A DNA stretch of 64,000 nucleotides from Neopusillimonas maritima (GTDB taxonomy: Bacteria > Pseudomonadota > Gammaproteobacteria > Burkholderiales > Burkholderiaceae_B). Under the pieces are notes generated by a model. It made no database searches. It saw only the letters and a list, made by a program, of their open reading frames with translations, and had not been told where the DNA came from. Each line of letters opens with the position of its first letter. Positions within the stretch are counted from its first letter, which is position 1. The DNA lies in assembly GCF_003576595.1 (NCBI RefSeq), contig NZ_NQOU01000003.1:329195-393194 (forward strand), written 5' to 3'. This document shows, piece by piece, positions 1 to 9,293 of this stretch. The translations under genes and the position numbers were made by a program.

Positions 1-716
1 AAGCGATAACCCCAATTAACGTAACGTTCCACGTCGTCAATACCATGCGAGGTGATACCTAACGCAATACCCGCATTCCTTGCTCGCCGGCCAATTTCTT
101 GCAAAACAGCCTGCACTTCAGGATGCCTGATCTGCCCAAGGTACCCCAGATCGGCTGCCAGATCGCCAGGGCCGACAAACAGCGCGTCCACACCTTCAAC
201 GCCGCCTATCTGCTCCATCCGCTCAACGGCTTGGGCGGACTCAATTTGAACAACCACCCCAATAGACTGATTAATAAACTGAAAATAATCTGTCACCCGC
301 CCATAACCGTTATTACGGTGATAAGCCGAGACGCCACGGGTGCCGTCGGGTGGATAACGCGTTGCCGCTACGGCCTGTTTCGCCTCTTCAACCGTTTGAA
401 CGTTAGGAATCAACAAATTGCGGAAACCGATATCCAGCAAACGCTTGATCTCGGCAGGATGGTTCTGAACCGGACGCCCTACTGCAGGTTTGCCCGAAAA
501 ACGTATGGCCTGCAGTTGGGCAATGAGCGACTGAATGTCATTCGGTGCGTGCTCCGTGTCGAACAACATCCACTCGAACCCAGGATGCTCTGCCACAATT
601 TCCGCCAACATCGGGTTAGCGAGCGCATTCCAGAAACCGAGTGTGATCCGGTTTTGCCCAAGCCAATGCTTGAAAGGGTTTTCCTGCGCAGCGCGCATAT
701 GCATATCCGCCATCAT
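1..716 (-). CDS. HpcH/HpaI-family aldolase (3' end outside window)
   Basis: Class II pyruvate aldolase that cleaves 4-hydroxy-2-oxo acids such as 4-hydroxy-2-oxoheptanedioate, or 2-dehydro-3-deoxyglucarate; the exact substrate cannot be told. About 238 residues are visible, and only some 20-25 C-terminal residues of a normal family member lie beyond the left edge. Family motifs seen in order are FDTEHAPND, a GRPVQN segment, RYPPDGTRGVSA, VVQIESAQAV (the metal-binding Glu) and GVDALFVGPGDLAADLG. The start is the first of two ATGs (716-714), preceded by AGAGAG; in-frame ATGs a few codons later are possible. The quinone oxidoreductase ends 15 bp upstream on the same strand, so the two are probably cotranscribed. 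Confidence 0.85.
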   Translation of the reverse strand, partial: MMADMHMRAAQENPFKHWLGQNRITLGFWNALANPMLAEIVAEHPGFEWMLFDTEHAPNDIQSLIAQLQAIRFSGKPAVGRPVQNHPAEIKRLLDIGFRNLLIPNVQTVEEAKQAVAATRYPPDGTRGVSAYHRNNGYGRVTDYFQFINQSIGVVVQIESAQAVERMEQIGGVEGVDALFVGPGDLAADLGYLGQIRHPEVQAVLQEIGRRARNAGIALGITSHGIDDVERYVNWGYR

Positions 717-731
717 CTCTCTTTGCGCCAA

Positions 732-1706
732 TCAGGGTTTCAGGAGAATCGAGCCGGTCGTCGCGCGGCTTTCCAGGTCTGCATGGGCCGACGCAACATC
801 TGACAGCGCATAGCGTGCACTAATCATTGGCGCGACCTTTCCGGATTCCAGCACATCGAATAAATCAGCGGCCATGTGCTCCAGCCGCTCACGTGTTCTG
901 GCGTATGAAAACAAAGTAGGCCGTGTAACGAACAATGAGCCTCGGGAAGCCAGTTCGCTAAGGCTGAACGGCGGTACCGGCCCTGATGCATTGCCAAAGC
1001 TGACCATCATTCCCAAAGGCGCGAGACAATTGAGAGAGTCGTAGAACGTGTCCGTGCCCACCGAATCGTACACAACCGGAACGCCCTTCCCGTCGGTGAT
1101 CTCTTTGACCCTTTCAACAATATTTTCGGTTTTGTAATTAATCGTGTGAGTGCAGCCATGCATGCGGGCCAGCTCGGCTTTTTCGTCCGACCCAACCGTC
1201 CCGATCATGGTCACGCCCAGAGCGCGAGCCCACTGACAGGCAATCAACCCGACCCCCCCGGCGGCGGCATGAAACAATATCGTTTCACCGCCCTGGAGCA
1301 CAAACGTTTGGCGAAACAGGTACTGCACAGTTAAGCCTTGAAGCATCATCGCGGCTGCCGTATCGAACTCAATCGAAGCGGGTAGTTTAAGAACCTGTTC
1401 AGCCGGCATTGTGCGCCGTTCCGCATAGGCTCCGGGGGGCAGGCAAGCGTAGGCAACACGATCACCCACCGCAACATGTGTTACGCCTTCGCCCACAGCC
1501 TGAACAACACCGGCCGCCTCCATACCCAGGCCTGCCGGCAAGGATTGCTTGTACAGGCCGGTTCGGTAATAAACGTCGATAAAATTCAACCCGATACTTT
1601 CATGACGAAGCGTGATCTCACCCGCAGCGGGAGCAGGAACATCCACATCGACAAACTGCATCACTTCGGGCCCGCCATTGTCGAAAATTCGGATTGCCTT
1701 GGACAT
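732..1706 (-). CDS. NAD(P)H:quinone oxidoreductase, zinc-independent MDR family
   Basis: Medium-chain dehydrogenase/reductase of the quinone oxidoreductase (QorA-like) branch, expected to reduce quinones with NADPH in the cytoplasm. The 324-residue length is normal for the family. The GroES-like half runs to about residue 120, and the Rossmann half carries the nucleotide-binding motif AAAGGVG at 147-153. The cysteine and histidine ligands of zinc-type alcohol dehydrogenases are absent, which favours the quinone reductase branch. The gene follows tRNA-Arg on the same strand and precedes the truncated aldolase. A perfect 16-bp tandem duplication lies just upstream of the start. Physiological substrate unknown. 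Confidence 0.88.
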   Translation of the reverse strand: MSKAIRIFDNGGPEVMQFVDVDVPAPAAGEITLRHESIGLNFIDVYYRTGLYKQSLPAGLGMEAAGVVQAVGEGVTHVAVGDRVAYACLPPGAYAERRTMPAEQVLKLPASIEFDTAAAMMLQGLTVQYLFRQTFVLQGGETILFHAAAGGVGLIACQWARALGVTMIGTVGSDEKAELARMHGCTHTINYKTENIVERVKEITDGKGVPVVYDSVGTDTFYDSLNCLAPLGMMVSFGNASGPVPPFSLSELASRGSLFVTRPTLFSYARTRERLEHMAADLFDVLESGKVAPMISARYALSDVASAHADLESRATTGSILLKP

Positions 1707-1726
1707 GTTCGCCTCAATTGATAACG

Positions 1727-1758
1727 GTGTTGAGAATCAGCAGTGTTGAGAATCAGCA
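1727..1758. repeat. Perfect tandem duplication of a 16-bp unit upstream of the quinone oxidoreductase
   Basis: The 16-mer GTGTTGAGAATCAGCA occurs twice back to back (1727-1742 and 1743-1758), between the start of the quinone oxidoreductase (1706) and the 3' end of tRNA-Arg (1774). It sits in the leader of the minus-strand gene. It could be a replication-slippage duplication or a pair of regulator half-sites; the sequence does not decide. Confidence 0.9.
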
Positions 1759-1773
1759 CTTGATTTGACAGAC

Positions 1774-1848
1774 TGGCGCCCCCGACAGGAATCGAACCTG
1801 TAATATTCCCTTAGGAGGGGAACGTTATATCCATTTAACTACAGGGGC
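1774..1848 (-). tRNA. tRNA-Arg (anticodon CCT)
   Basis: A full cloverleaf can be folded on the minus strand. The 7-bp acceptor stem is GCCCCTG with CGGGGGC (one G-U pair), the D arm contains GTTAAATGGATATAAC, and the anticodon stem TTCCC/GGGAA encloses loop CTCCTAA, giving anticodon CCT. The T arm is ACAGG/CCTGT with loop TTCGATT. The 3' CCA is encoded (1776-1774). It reads the rare arginine codon AGG. Confidence 0.96.
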
Positions 1849-1861
1849 GTCGCGCCCACGC

Positions 1862-1867
1862 ATTGTA
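1862..1867 (-). promoter_or_regulatory. Possible -10 element of tRNA-Arg
   Basis: TACAAT on the minus strand, about 13 nt upstream of the mature tRNA 5' end. No convincing -35 hexamer lies at 16-18 bp, so this rests on the -10 match and its position only. Confidence 0.35.
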
Positions 1868-2090
1868 ACAAGTTGCCCAAACGTCTGCGCGCAAGGTTTT
1901 TTGAATAATATGTTGTTTTTTTTTCTTAGTATTAACGATAGTTTTGTCGATTGAGGCCACGCGAGCAACCAAGCCGAAATGCAATAACTATAAAGCCCCG
2001 GACAGATCAAGAAACTCACAAACTGAAGCCTCATAGCCGATTCGCTCACATCCAGCCATTATCCGCACCCCATTCTCAGGACAAAAGAAG

Positions 2091-2645
2091 ATGGAAGATA
2101 AACGAGTTTTAAACGAAATTAGCATTTTTTTGAACGACGAAGACGAAACTGAAGCATTGGCAAGACAATTTGCCCCCCTCTTGACGAAACCAGATCCCAC
2201 TCAAAAAACCCCGATAACGGGTGGTCACATTTACTTGCGTGGAGACCTTGGCGCAGGCAAAACCTGCTTCGTACGGGCGTTTTTAAGGGCTTGCGGCGTT
2301 ACCGGACGAATTAAAAGTCCAAGCTATGCTTTACTTGAATCTTATAAAGTTTCTAACTTATACTTCTATCATCTTGATTTTTATAGATTTAGCGACCCAA
2401 GAGAATGGATTGACGCCGGGTTTCGCGACATTCTTCAGGAAAATGCCGTCGTTTTAATTGAATGGCCTGAACAAGCCGGTGGCCTTTTACCCCCTCCTGA
2501 CGTCGAGATAAGCCTGGAATACGCCGACCACGGACGCAACGCGAGAATTACCGCCTATAGCAATAAAGGACAATCATGGCTGAGCAAAATCACCCCCCCG
2601 GGCCCAGCATCAAGCCCGAAAGATTCGCCCGCCGGCGATTCGTAG
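2091..2645 (+). CDS. tsaE: tRNA threonylcarbamoyladenosine biosynthesis ATPase TsaE
   Basis: P-loop ATPase that works with TsaB and TsaD to make the universal t6A37 modification of ANN-decoding tRNAs. The Walker A motif GDLGAGKT is at residues 51-58, followed by the family motifs SPSYALLE, HLDFYRF and the Walker B-like VVLIEWPEQ. The 184-residue length slightly exceeds the usual 150-165 because the N-terminus is longer and the C-terminus runs on into the amiC reading frame. Its last 70 nt overlap the start of amiC. The 240 bp between tRNA-Arg and this gene are AT-rich and hold no other gene I can support. Confidence 0.93.
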   Translation: MEDKRVLNEISIFLNDEDETEALARQFAPLLTKPDPTQKTPITGGHIYLRGDLGAGKTCFVRAFLRACGVTGRIKSPSYALLESYKVSNLYFYHLDFYRFSDPREWIDAGFRDILQENAVVLIEWPEQAGGLLPPPDVEISLEYADHGRNARITAYSNKGQSWLSKITPPGPASSPKDSPAGDS

Positions 2646-3943
2646 CGGCGGCCACCACCTTATTTTTATTGCCCGTCATACCGCGGGTTGCAAAAGCCGC
2701 CACGATTCTTGCCGTACGTACCTGGCCGGCCGACGAGTACACACGCGTTACGCTGGAGATGGATAGCGAGCTTAAAGCAGAACACTTTACGCTGGAAGGT
2801 CCCCACCGGCTGGTTGTCGATATCGAAGGTCTGACAATGAGTCAGACCATCAACGAGCTGGTTTCAAAAATCAAACCAAACGACCCCTATATCGCGAGTG
2901 TGCGGGTGGGCCAGAATCGCCCCAATGTCGTTCGGCTGGTCATGGACCTGAAACAACCCATTGCGCCACAAGTCTTTACGCTCAAGCCAATAGGTGAATA
3001 CAAATATCGCCTGGTTCTTGATCTGTACCCGCGCGTAGCGCAAGACCCTTTAATGGCGCTGGCCAAATCCCAAGACGATAATGACCCGCTGGCCGAGGTG
3101 CTGGAAAACCTCGCACAAGGCAGCGATGCGCCCATTCCTTCGGTTGAGGGCCAACAGTTACCGCCTATCGCCCAAAAGAAACCCATGCCGGAAATCCGGC
3201 CTGAGCCCAGCCCCCGGGACCCAATCCCCAGCAAACCCAACCGGCCGATTTTGGTTGCATTGGACCCGGGACACGGTGGCGAAGATCCCGGCGCCGTCGG
3301 TCCTTCAGGCACATATGAAAAAAATATCGTGCTGGGGATCGCCAAACGCTTGAAAAAACTCATTGATGCACAACCCGGCATGCAGGCCTACCTGACCCGC
3401 GACCGTGATTATTTTGTCCCATTGCAAGTGCGGGTTCAAAAAGCACGACGCATCAAAGCGGATCTGTTTGTGTCCATTCATGCGGATGCCTGGATTAAAC
3501 CCTCCGCCCGGGGCTCATCCGTCTTCGTACTGTCGCAAAAAGGGGCATCAAGTGCGGCAGCACGTTGGTTGGCGAAAAGCCAGAACGAGGCCGACCTGAT
3601 TGGCGGCATCAATGTCAATACCAACAACCAACATGTCATGAAAGTGCTGCTCGATATGTCGACTGCGGCCCAAATCAATGACTCCGTTAAAGTGGGTGGC
3701 CGTGTACTTGGGGAAATCGGAAAAATAAACCGTTTGCACAAAAAACATGTAGAGCGGGCGGGCTTTGCAGTCCTCAAAGCCCCCGATATTCCATCCATTC
3801 TGGTGGAAACTGCTTTTATCAGCAATCCTCATGAAGAACGGTTGTTACGTAGCGCCTCGCATCAGGAAAAACTGGCACGAGCCATGCTAACCGGCATTAA
3901 TGATTATTTTTCCACTAGCCCGGGGCTGGCACGTAGGGCATAA
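2576..3943 (+). CDS. amiC: N-acetylmuramoyl-L-alanine amidase AmiC (Tat-exported)
   Basis: Periplasmic zinc amidase that cleaves the bond between MurNAc and the stem peptide, splitting septal peptidoglycan during daughter-cell separation. The N-terminus has a twin-arginine signal (RRRF at 19-22, hydrophobic stretch, likely cleavage after AKA at 39-41), as in E. coli AmiC. An AMIN targeting domain covers about 45-150, then a Pro-rich linker, then an Amidase_3 domain from about 222. Zinc and catalytic motifs seen are [12 protein letters not shown], a Glu in [15 protein letters not shown] and the late Glu in [11 protein letters not shown]. The start is backed by AAAGGA upstream and by the complete Tat signal, which makes the 70-nt overlap with tsaE genuine. 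Confidence 0.94.
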   Translation: MAEQNHPPGPSIKPERFARRRFVAAATTLFLLPVIPRVAKAATILAVRTWPADEYTRVTLEMDSELKAEHFTLEGPHRLVVDIEGLTMSQTINELVSKIKPNDPYIASVRVGQNRPNVVRLVMDLKQPIAPQVFTLKPIGEYKYRLVLDLYPRVAQDPLMALAKSQDDNDPLAEVLENLAQGSDAPIPSVEGQQLPPIAQKKPMPEIRPEPSPRDPIPSKPNRPILVALDPGHGGEDPGAVGPSGTYEKNIVLGIAKRLKKLIDAQPGMQAYLTRDRDYFVPLQVRVQKARRIKADLFVSIHADAWIKPSARGSSVFVLSQKGASSAAARWLAKSQNEADLIGGINVNTNNQHVMKVLLDMSTAAQINDSVKVGGRVLGEIGKINRLHKKHVERAGFAVLKAPDIPSILVETAFISNPHEERLLRSASHQEKLARAMLTGINDYFSTSPGLARRA

Positions 3944-3954
3944 TTTGCCCTAGT

Positions 3955-5790
3955 ATGCTGCAGCGCCGTTCAATTACCCCCCTTCCCGATCCGCTCATTA
4001 GCCAAATCGCCGCCGGCGAGGTTATTGAGCGGCCGTCGTCGGTCCTCAAGGAACTTCTGGAGAATGCCATTGATGCCGGCGCTACCGGCATTGAAATTCG
4101 CCTTGAAGGTGGCGGCATCCGTCGCATTCTGGTCAGTGACAATGGCTCGGGCATTCCTCAAAATGAATTGCCTTTGGCGCTTACGCGTCACGCCACCAGC
4201 AAAATTCGCAGTCTCGAAGAGCTCGAAGAAGTCGCATCAATGGGTTTTCGCGGCGAAGCCTTGGCATCAATTGCCTCAGTGGCACGTCTTACCATCACAT
4301 CACGCACGCCCGACGCGCCCCATGCCTGGCAACTCCAGGCAAACGCGTCGGAACCTATCGCCGCTTCCGGCGGGCAAGGCACCAGCGTGGATGTTCGTCA
4401 GCTGTTCGAGACAGTCCCAGCCCGACGTAAGTTTTTACGTACTGAAGCAACGGAATACGGCCACTGTGTTGAGGCGCTGGAACGGATTGCACTGGCACAT
4501 CCGGCTGTCAGCTTTCGTCTCTTTCACAACGACAAACCTCAAAGAAACTGGCGCTCATCAGACTTACCGCAACGGATTCTGGATGTTCTGGGAACAGAAA
4601 TAGTTGCACAAGGGTTACATGTGGACCAACAGCATGGGGTCATCAACTTACGCGGTTTAATCACCAAGCCCACCTTTGCGCGGCCACGTGCCGACAAGCA
4701 GTATCTTTACGTGAATAATCGCTTCGTGCGCGATAGAACCGTTTCGCACGCGGTGCGCCAGGCATACTCAGATGTATTGCATGGCGACCGTCAACCCGGC
4801 TTTGTCTTGTTTCTGGATATTGCCCCCAGTGCAGTCGATGTCAATGTTCACCCGGCAAAAAGTGAAGTACGGTTCCGGGAAAGTGGCGCAGTCCATCAAT
4901 TTGTTGCGCGTACCCTGGACCAGGTACTGGCCCAAACACGCCCAACGGATTCATCGACTTTCCCCGAATCATCGCAGCACGGGGCGCCGGCACCCCATTC
5001 CCACGACATTGCCGGAACGCAGCAAGCTGCCGTGACACAACGATATGCCCCGGCCCAGCATAGTCTAGGCTTGCCCCCTCGCCACGGCAGCCCACCTAAT
5101 CCCGCTTCCTGGCAAAGGCTTTATGAGCCACTCCCCAGTACCGGCGCAACGCCTCCCTCGGCCCAAACACCTTATTCTTCTGAACCGGCAATACAAACGT
5201 CCGAAACCCACCCACTTGGTATGGCGATCGCGCAACTGCATGGCATTTATATATTGGCGCAAACACAAACCGGCCTGATTATCGTTGACATGCACGCGGC
5301 GCACGAACGCGTGGTATACGAGCAGCTCAAACACGCCCTTGATGCGCGTGACCTGCCCCGGCAGGAACTGCTTGTTCCCGTCGTTTTTCAAGCCAGTGAA
5401 AAAGAAATCGCCCTGGCCGAAGAGTTTGACGAGCAGTTGTCCGAACTTGGCCTGACGCTGCGCCCCGGGGGCCCAAACAACCTGGTTGTCCGATCGGTGC
5501 CGGGCCTGCTGGCCAAAGGCGACATTGAAGCGCTGGCAAAAAATGTTTTACGCGATTTGGCCCAAGTCGGCAGCTCGCGTCAATTGCTCGAGCAAAGAAA
5601 CCAGCTGCTTTCCACCATGGCTTGCCATGGGTCGGTAAGAGCCAATCGGCGTTTGACCCTCGACGAGATGAATGCATTGCTGCGTAAAATGGAACAAACT
5701 GAACGTGCAGATCAATGCAACCATGGGCGTCCCACATGGTTGTACTGGAGCCTGCCGGAAATCGACAAACTTTTCATGCGCGGCCAATGA
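3955..5790 (+). CDS. mutL: DNA mismatch repair protein MutL (endonuclease type)
   Basis: MutL couples MutS mismatch recognition to strand incision. The 611 residues hold a GHKL ATPase domain with [12 protein letters not shown] (about 33-44), DNGSGI (62-67) and [10 protein letters not shown] (98-107), a Pro/Ser/Gln-rich linker (about 330-420), and a C-terminal dimerisation domain. That domain carries [12 protein letters not shown] at 445-456, fitting the metal-dependent endonuclease motif DQHAX2EX4E with Met for Gln, plus ACHGS (556-560) and CNHGRP (588-593). The ATGC start follows amiC by 11 bp with a weak ribosome site. The 3' end overlaps miaA as ATGA. Confidence 0.95.
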   Translation: MLQRRSITPLPDPLISQIAAGEVIERPSSVLKELLENAIDAGATGIEIRLEGGGIRRILVSDNGSGIPQNELPLALTRHATSKIRSLEELEEVASMGFRGEALASIASVARLTITSRTPDAPHAWQLQANASEPIAASGGQGTSVDVRQLFETVPARRKFLRTEATEYGHCVEALERIALAHPAVSFRLFHNDKPQRNWRSSDLPQRILDVLGTEIVAQGLHVDQQHGVINLRGLITKPTFARPRADKQYLYVNNRFVRDRTVSHAVRQAYSDVLHGDRQPGFVLFLDIAPSAVDVNVHPAKSEVRFRESGAVHQFVARTLDQVLAQTRPTDSSTFPESSQHGAPAPHSHDIAGTQQAAVTQRYAPAQHSLGLPPRHGSPPNPASWQRLYEPLPSTGATPPSAQTPYSSEPAIQTSETHPLGMAIAQLHGIYILAQTQTGLIIVDMHAAHERVVYEQLKHALDARDLPRQELLVPVVFQASEKEIALAEEFDEQLSELGLTLRPGGPNNLVVRSVPGLLAKGDIEALAKNVLRDLAQVGSSRQLLEQRNQLLSTMACHGSVRANRRLTLDEMNALLRKMEQTERADQCNHGRPTWLYWSLPEIDKLFMRGQ

Positions 5791-6737
5791 GTCATCACCG
5801 TTTCATCGTGTGCCTGGCCGGCCCCACCGCCTCCGGGAAGAGTGCCGCAACATTGGCGCTAGCCCAATATTGGCCCATTGAAATAATCAATGTCGACTCA
5901 GCCACCATTTATCGACAGATGGACATCGGCACGGCCAAACCCAGCCCCGCGGAGCGACGCACCGTACCTCATCATCTGCTTGATATCCGCGACCCATCGG
6001 AAACGTATTCCGCAGCAGAGTTCTGTACCGACACGTTGAGGCTAATTGAGGACATTCATTCACGTAATCGCATTCCCTTGCTATGCGGCGGAACGATGAT
6101 GTATTACAAAGCCTTGCGCGAAGGCCTGAATAACCTCCCGTCTGCCAACCCCGGCATACGACGCGAACTGGAAAACGAAGCAGCGGCATCAGGCTGGCCC
6201 GCCATGCATGCCCAATTACAGCATGTTGACCCCCTTACCGCGCAGCGTTTGGCCCCCAACGACAGCCAAAGAATCCAACGCGCCCTGGAGATTCACCGCA
6301 TTACCGGCAAACCCATGTCGCAATTGTTAGCAGAACAACGCCCGAACCAGGAAAAACCTTGGCACTACGTCACCATCAGCCTTGAGCCGTCCGACAGGGC
6401 AGTGTTGCATGAGCGTATTGCAACGCGCTATCACGCTATGGTCGAGAATGGCCTGGTGGCGGAAGTGGAAGCCCTGTTCAACCGGGGCGACCTGAGTGAG
6501 TCGATGCCATCGATACGATGCGTGGGCTATCGACAAATCTGGGCTTACCTGAAAGGAGAGGTTGACCTGCCAACGGCGATTGAACAGGCGATCGCCGCCA
6601 CACGGCAGTTGGCCAAACGTCAACTTACGTGGTTGCGCGCCCAGCCCGATCGGCATATTGTTGACTGCCTTTCGCTTAACACTGCCGACCAGATACGGGA
6701 TATCGTCCCACAATACTGGAACGCACCACCCCGTTAA
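5787..6737 (+). CDS. miaA: tRNA dimethylallyltransferase MiaA
   Basis: Transfers a dimethylallyl group to A37 of tRNAs reading UNN codons, the first step toward ms2i6A. The start is the ATG that overlaps the mutL stop (ATGA, 5787-5790), giving 316 residues, the normal size; a longer upstream in-frame extension lies inside mutL and is unlikely. The P-loop GPTASGKS is at 12-19, followed by [18 protein letters not shown] and the catalytic region with [13 protein letters not shown]. The mutL-miaA pairing is classical. The stop codon overlaps the convergent purM stop. Confidence 0.95.
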   Translation: MSHHRFIVCLAGPTASGKSAATLALAQYWPIEIINVDSATIYRQMDIGTAKPSPAERRTVPHHLLDIRDPSETYSAAEFCTDTLRLIEDIHSRNRIPLLCGGTMMYYKALREGLNNLPSANPGIRRELENEAAASGWPAMHAQLQHVDPLTAQRLAPNDSQRIQRALEIHRITGKPMSQLLAEQRPNQEKPWHYVTISLEPSDRAVLHERIATRYHAMVENGLVAEVEALFNRGDLSESMPSIRCVGYRQIWAYLKGEVDLPTAIEQAIAATRQLAKRQLTWLRAQPDRHIVDCLSLNTADQIRDIVPQYWNAPPR

Positions 6738-7783
6738 ACAACAACGGTTTGCGCTTCTTCCGGTGCGCGTTCAACGATTTCGCCCAAACGGAAAACCTGT
6801 TCACCGTTCTCGTTAAGCGTCGCTGCAACAGCATGAGCCTGATCGGCCGCAACCACGACAACCATGCCGATACCACAGTTGAAAACACGATACATTTCTT
6901 CGTCGGCAACCCGACCGCCTTCCTGCAGCCAACGGAACAGCGCAGGCATTTCCCATGCCTCGCGATACAACCGCGCAGCCAAACCCGCTTGCAAAATACG
7001 CGGAACATTATCCAACAGGCCGCCGCCGGTAATATGTGCCAACCCTTTTACTGCGGACGCATGCTGTTTGATGGCTGCAAGCGCAGATTTCACATAAATA
7101 CGCGTAGGCGCCATCACAACATCGACCAAAGGCCGGCCGTGGAAATCATCGGTTGGTTTGGCACCCGTGGTTTCAATAATCTTGCGCAGCAAAGAGTAGC
7201 CATTGGAATGGGCGCCACTGGATGCAAGCCCCAAAACGACATCACCCGGCTGGATCGACTTGCCATCGATAATTTCCGATTTTTCCACTGCACCAACTGC
7301 AAAGCCCGCCAAATCGTATTCGCCATCCGGATACATACCAGGCATTTCGGCGGTTTCCCCCCCTATCAGGGCACAGCCGGCCAGTTCACAACCACGTGCA
7401 ATACCCCCAACCACCGCCGCAGCGGTATCAACCGATAATTTGCCGCAGGCAAAATAGTCCAGAAAATAAAGCGGCTCGGCCCCCTGAACCAAAATATCAT
7501 TCACGCTCATGGCCACCAGGTCGATGCCGACCGTATCGTGTCGATTCCACTCAAAAGCAAGTCGCAGCTTGGTACCCACGCCATCGGTACCCGAAACCAG
7601 CACGGGTTCTTTCAGGTGCTTAGGCACCTCGAATAACGCGCCAAACCCTCCAATACCTGCCATGACACCAGGGCGCATCGTACTAGCCGCCAAAGGCTTA
7701 ATCCGATCAACCAGTGCGTCGCCTGCATCGATATCGACGCCTGCATCACGATATGTCAGGGAATGGGAAACTTTGTTTGTCAT
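6734..7783 (-). CDS. purM: Phosphoribosylformylglycinamidine cyclo-ligase (AIR synthetase)
   Basis: Catalyses ATP-dependent closure of FGAM to 5-aminoimidazole ribonucleotide, step five of purine synthesis. The 349 residues match the family. Seen are [14 protein letters not shown] at the N-terminus, [44 protein letters not shown] and [13 protein letters not shown]. It is transcribed toward miaA, and the two stop codons share bases 6735-6736. It diverges from hda across about 90 bp. There is no purN next to it. Confidence 0.96.
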   Translation of the reverse strand: MTNKVSHSLTYRDAGVDIDAGDALVDRIKPLAASTMRPGVMAGIGGFGALFEVPKHLKEPVLVSGTDGVGTKLRLAFEWNRHDTVGIDLVAMSVNDILVQGAEPLYFLDYFACGKLSVDTAAAVVGGIARGCELAGCALIGGETAEMPGMYPDGEYDLAGFAVGAVEKSEIIDGKSIQPGDVVLGLASSGAHSNGYSLLRKIIETTGAKPTDDFHGRPLVDVVMAPTRIYVKSALAAIKQHASAVKGLAHITGGGLLDNVPRILQAGLAARLYREAWEMPALFRWLQEGGRVADEEMYRVFNCGIGMVVVVAADQAHAVAATLNENGEQVFRLGEIVERAPEEAQTVVV

Positions 7784-7875
7784 GAGAAAAACCGTGGGAT
7801 ATGTAAGAATTGCGTCTTGGGTATTGACCCGTCATGCGCATTTTACGCTTTTTACCGCCGCCATTTTTACGCTCA

Positions 7876-8589
7876 ATGACGCAACAACTGATTCTTGAAC
7901 TGATTCCGGCGCCACCGCCTACTCTCGACAATTTCATTGTGGGGCGAAATGCAGCCGCCGTAGACGCAATCAAGCACTGCGGCAACGGCCGGGCGGTTTA
8001 CCTTTGGGGTCCCGACGGCGCCGGCCGAAGCCATCTATTACAAGCCCGGTGCGGGGCAATCACCGATGCCATTTATGTACATCCGAGCAACGCTCAATCG
8101 CTTCTCGAGCGTATTTTGAATGACGAAATTACCTTTCCGAAACTCGTGGCGGTCGACGATGTGAATCATCTGGACGACGAGACACAAGGGCAACTATTCG
8201 CCCTGTACAATCTATGGCGTGCATCGGCTGCCAGCCCCAACGCTTTTGCACTCATTGTTTCAGGATCATTTTCACCCCAGGCCATGCCGATCCGGGAAGA
8301 TCTGCGCACCCGTCTGGGTTGGGATCTGGTCTTTCGGCTGGAGCATTTATCTGACCAAGACCGGGCACAAGCACTGAATAACCAGGCACGCGAACGCGGT
8401 TTGCAACTGGCACCCGAAGTCGTGAATTGGCTGCTAACACATTACACTCGTGACATGAGCCGGCTTATTACACTGATTAACAACCTGGACCATTATTCGC
8501 TGGAAAAACAGCGCGGCATTACGCTGCCGCTTTTACGCGAATTTTTGGCGCAACGCGAACCTTTGCTCGCACGACAGCAACATGACTGA
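7876..8589 (+). CDS. hda: DnaA regulatory inactivator Hda
   Basis: DnaA-like AAA+ protein that, bound to the DNA sliding clamp, stimulates ATP hydrolysis by DnaA and prevents over-initiation. The chosen ATG gives 237 residues and an N-terminal QLILEL (4-9), matching the clamp-binding motif of Hda; an in-frame ATG at 7834 would add 14 residues of no recognised character. The degenerate P-loop GPDGAGRSH (45-53) is typical of Hda. No domain IV DNA-binding region follows, which separates it from DnaA. The last 8 nt overlap the HAD hydrolase gene. Divergent from purM. Confidence 0.88.
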   Translation: MTQQLILELIPAPPPTLDNFIVGRNAAAVDAIKHCGNGRAVYLWGPDGAGRSHLLQARCGAITDAIYVHPSNAQSLLERILNDEITFPKLVAVDDVNHLDDETQGQLFALYNLWRASAASPNAFALIVSGSFSPQAMPIREDLRTRLGWDLVFRLEHLSDQDRAQALNNQARERGLQLAPEVVNWLLTHYTRDMSRLITLINNLDHYSLEKQRGITLPLLREFLAQREPLLARQQHD

Positions 8590-9283
8590 ACCCAAACGAC
8601 TTGCCCTTTTTGATTTAGACCATACGCTCTTACCACTGGACAGCGACTACCAGTGGGCCGACTATCTGGCGCGCACGGGGCGCGCGGGCAACCCTGAGGA
8701 AGCCCGCCGCCGCAACGAAGATCTCATGGAGCGATACAACGCGGGCGATCTCACCGCCGAACAGGCGGCCGAGTTCATGCTGGGCCTGCTGGCACGGGCA
8801 AACACCCATGATCTCGCCCACTGGCATGAACAATTCATGCATGAAGTCATTCGCCCCCATATTCGCCCGGTTGCGCTCGAGCTGGTGAACCAGCACCTGC
8901 AACAAGGCGACTTATGCGCCATCGTAACGGCAACAAATCAGTTTGTCACTGAGCCGATTGCCCGTGCATTCGGCATCCCGCACCTGATCGCCACCGTACC
9001 CGAATATGCTCAAGGCCGTTACACTGGCCGCATTGCGGGCGTCCCCAGTTTCAAAGAAGGCAAAGTGGTTCGCGTCAACAACTGGCTGCAGCAGCAGGGG
9101 CTCGACCTGTCCGGCTTCGAAACCTCCTATTTCTACAGCGACTCCCCCAACGACTTACCCCTGTTGGAAGTTGTCACACACCCCATCGCAACCAACCCCA
9201 GCCCTGCGCTAAAAGAAATAGCCCAGACCCGGGGATGGCGCATTCTGGATATTTTCAAGGACATGCAGGACGCAAAGTCCTAA
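8582..9283 (+). CDS. HAD-superfamily IB phosphatase (SerB-like)
   Basis: HAD hydrolase of the phosphoserine phosphatase-like IB subfamily, 233 residues. Motif I is DLDHT with D11 (nucleophile) and D13; motif II is T116 in VTATN; the motif III lysine is K161 in FKEGK; motif IV is SDSPNDLPL with D187 and D191. All catalytic residues are present. The helical cap between residues 20 and 100 is of the C1 type. The substrate is unknown; a SerB-like or phospholipid/sugar phosphatase role is possible but not shown. It starts within hda and precedes pcnB by 10 bp, so it probably belongs to one transcript from hda to folK. Confidence 0.85.
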   Translation: MTEPKRLALFDLDHTLLPLDSDYQWADYLARTGRAGNPEEARRRNEDLMERYNAGDLTAEQAAEFMLGLLARANTHDLAHWHEQFMHEVIRPHIRPVALELVNQHLQQGDLCAIVTATNQFVTEPIARAFGIPHLIATVPEYAQGRYTGRIAGVPSFKEGKVVRVNNWLQQQGLDLSGFETSYFYSDSPNDLPLLEVVTHPIATNPSPALKEIAQTRGWRILDIFKDMQDAKS

Positions 9284-9293
9284 AATAACGCCC

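Noticed and set aside
6749..7438. 229-codon plus-strand ORF
   Set aside because: Shadow of purM on the opposite strand; purM has full family motifs.
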